NCBI RefSeq assembly: GCF_009690905.1
Contig: NZ_VOSW01000018.1
Coordinates: 46,995 to 110,994 of the forward strand
DNA length: 64,000 nt
Direction of reading: 5' to 3'
Source of the DNA: Paraburkholderia madseniana
Lineage (GTDB): Bacteria; Pseudomonadota; Gammaproteobacteria; Burkholderiales; Burkholderiaceae
The number at the start of each line of letters is the position of its first letter. The first letter of the stretch is position 1. The notes below the pieces were generated by a model. It saw only the letters and a program-made list of their open reading frames with translations, searched no databases and was not told the DNA's origin. Positions 63,959 through 64,000 of this stretch are shown one piece after another. The position numbers and the translations under genes were made by a program.

Positions 63959-64000
63959 ACCCGCGGCAGGTGGCTGCCGCGGCTGTACTCACCGCCTGAC

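Noticed and set aside
1..64000. CRISPR arrays, tRNA or rRNA genes, insertion sequences, prophage
   Set aside because: No regularly spaced repeats, no recognisable RNA genes, and no transposase, integrase or phage structural genes were seen on either strand.

Overview
The window is about 64 kb of GC-rich DNA from a Betaproteobacterium, most likely a Paraburkholderia or Burkholderia. The clues are the FlhDC-type flagellar hierarchy with the order flhDC - motAB - cheY - cheA - cheW - mcp - cheRDB - cheY - cheZ, the DUF3443/DUF2844 pair, a Burkholderia-type short H-NS protein, and the fliC-fliD locus close to flhDC. No rRNA, tRNA, CRISPR array, insertion sequence or prophage was seen.

Layout. 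(1) 1-4,674, plus strand: fliLMNOPQR, the C-ring and export-gate operon (fliL is cut by the left edge). (2) 4,752-17,259, minus strand: flgBCDEFGHIJ (rod, hook, rings, rod cap/muramidase), then the PilZ brake gene ycgR and the hook-filament junction genes flgKL. (3) 17,478-20,106, plus: flgA, flgM, flgN, ending at a strong terminator. (4) A hicAB toxin-antitoxin module at 20,414-21,003. (5) 21,061-28,263, minus: flhB-flhA and flhF-flhG-fliA. (6) 28,471-30,321, minus: a secreted DUF2844 protein and a DUF3443 lipoprotein with pepsin-like motifs. (7) 30,601-42,137, minus: the motA-to-cheZ motility/chemotaxis operon. (8) flhDC at 42,376-43,308, with a 705-bp upstream region holding paired palindromes. 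(9) 44,014-53,008: housekeeping and accessory genes (a GT4 glycosyltransferase, an H-NS-like protein, aqpZ, a histidine phosphatase, a PXPV-type small secreted protein, a HAD phosphatase, a BadF/GlcNAc-kinase-type kinase, tag, a conserved hypothetical, rpsU, an aldo/keto reductase). (10) 53,277-63,958, plus: fliC, fliD, a fliT-like gene, then seven tightly packed genes that look like a flagellin-glycosylation operon.

Regulation. FlhDC would sit at the top. I could read five sigma-28 (FliA) promoters by eye, all close to TAAAGTTT-N11-GCCGATAA: before flgK, ycgR, flgM (spacer 12), motA and fliC. These are the expected late genes. FliA and its anti-sigma factor FlgM are both encoded here, so the window carries nearly the whole regulatory circuit.

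Most interesting parts: the modification operon downstream of fliDT (a GT41/SPINDLY transferase, two PLP-aminotransferase-type proteins, a WbqC-like protein, a GNAT acyltransferase, a PhyH dioxygenase and a methyltransferase); the DUF3443 protein with DTGS, GILGIG, DSGS and a terminal pepsin-like strand; FlhG with both P-loop lysines missing; an unusually long FlgA with a repeated IPG motif; twin palindromes upstream of flhDC; and a three-copy intergenic palindromic repeat. All calls come from reading the sequence; no database search was run.
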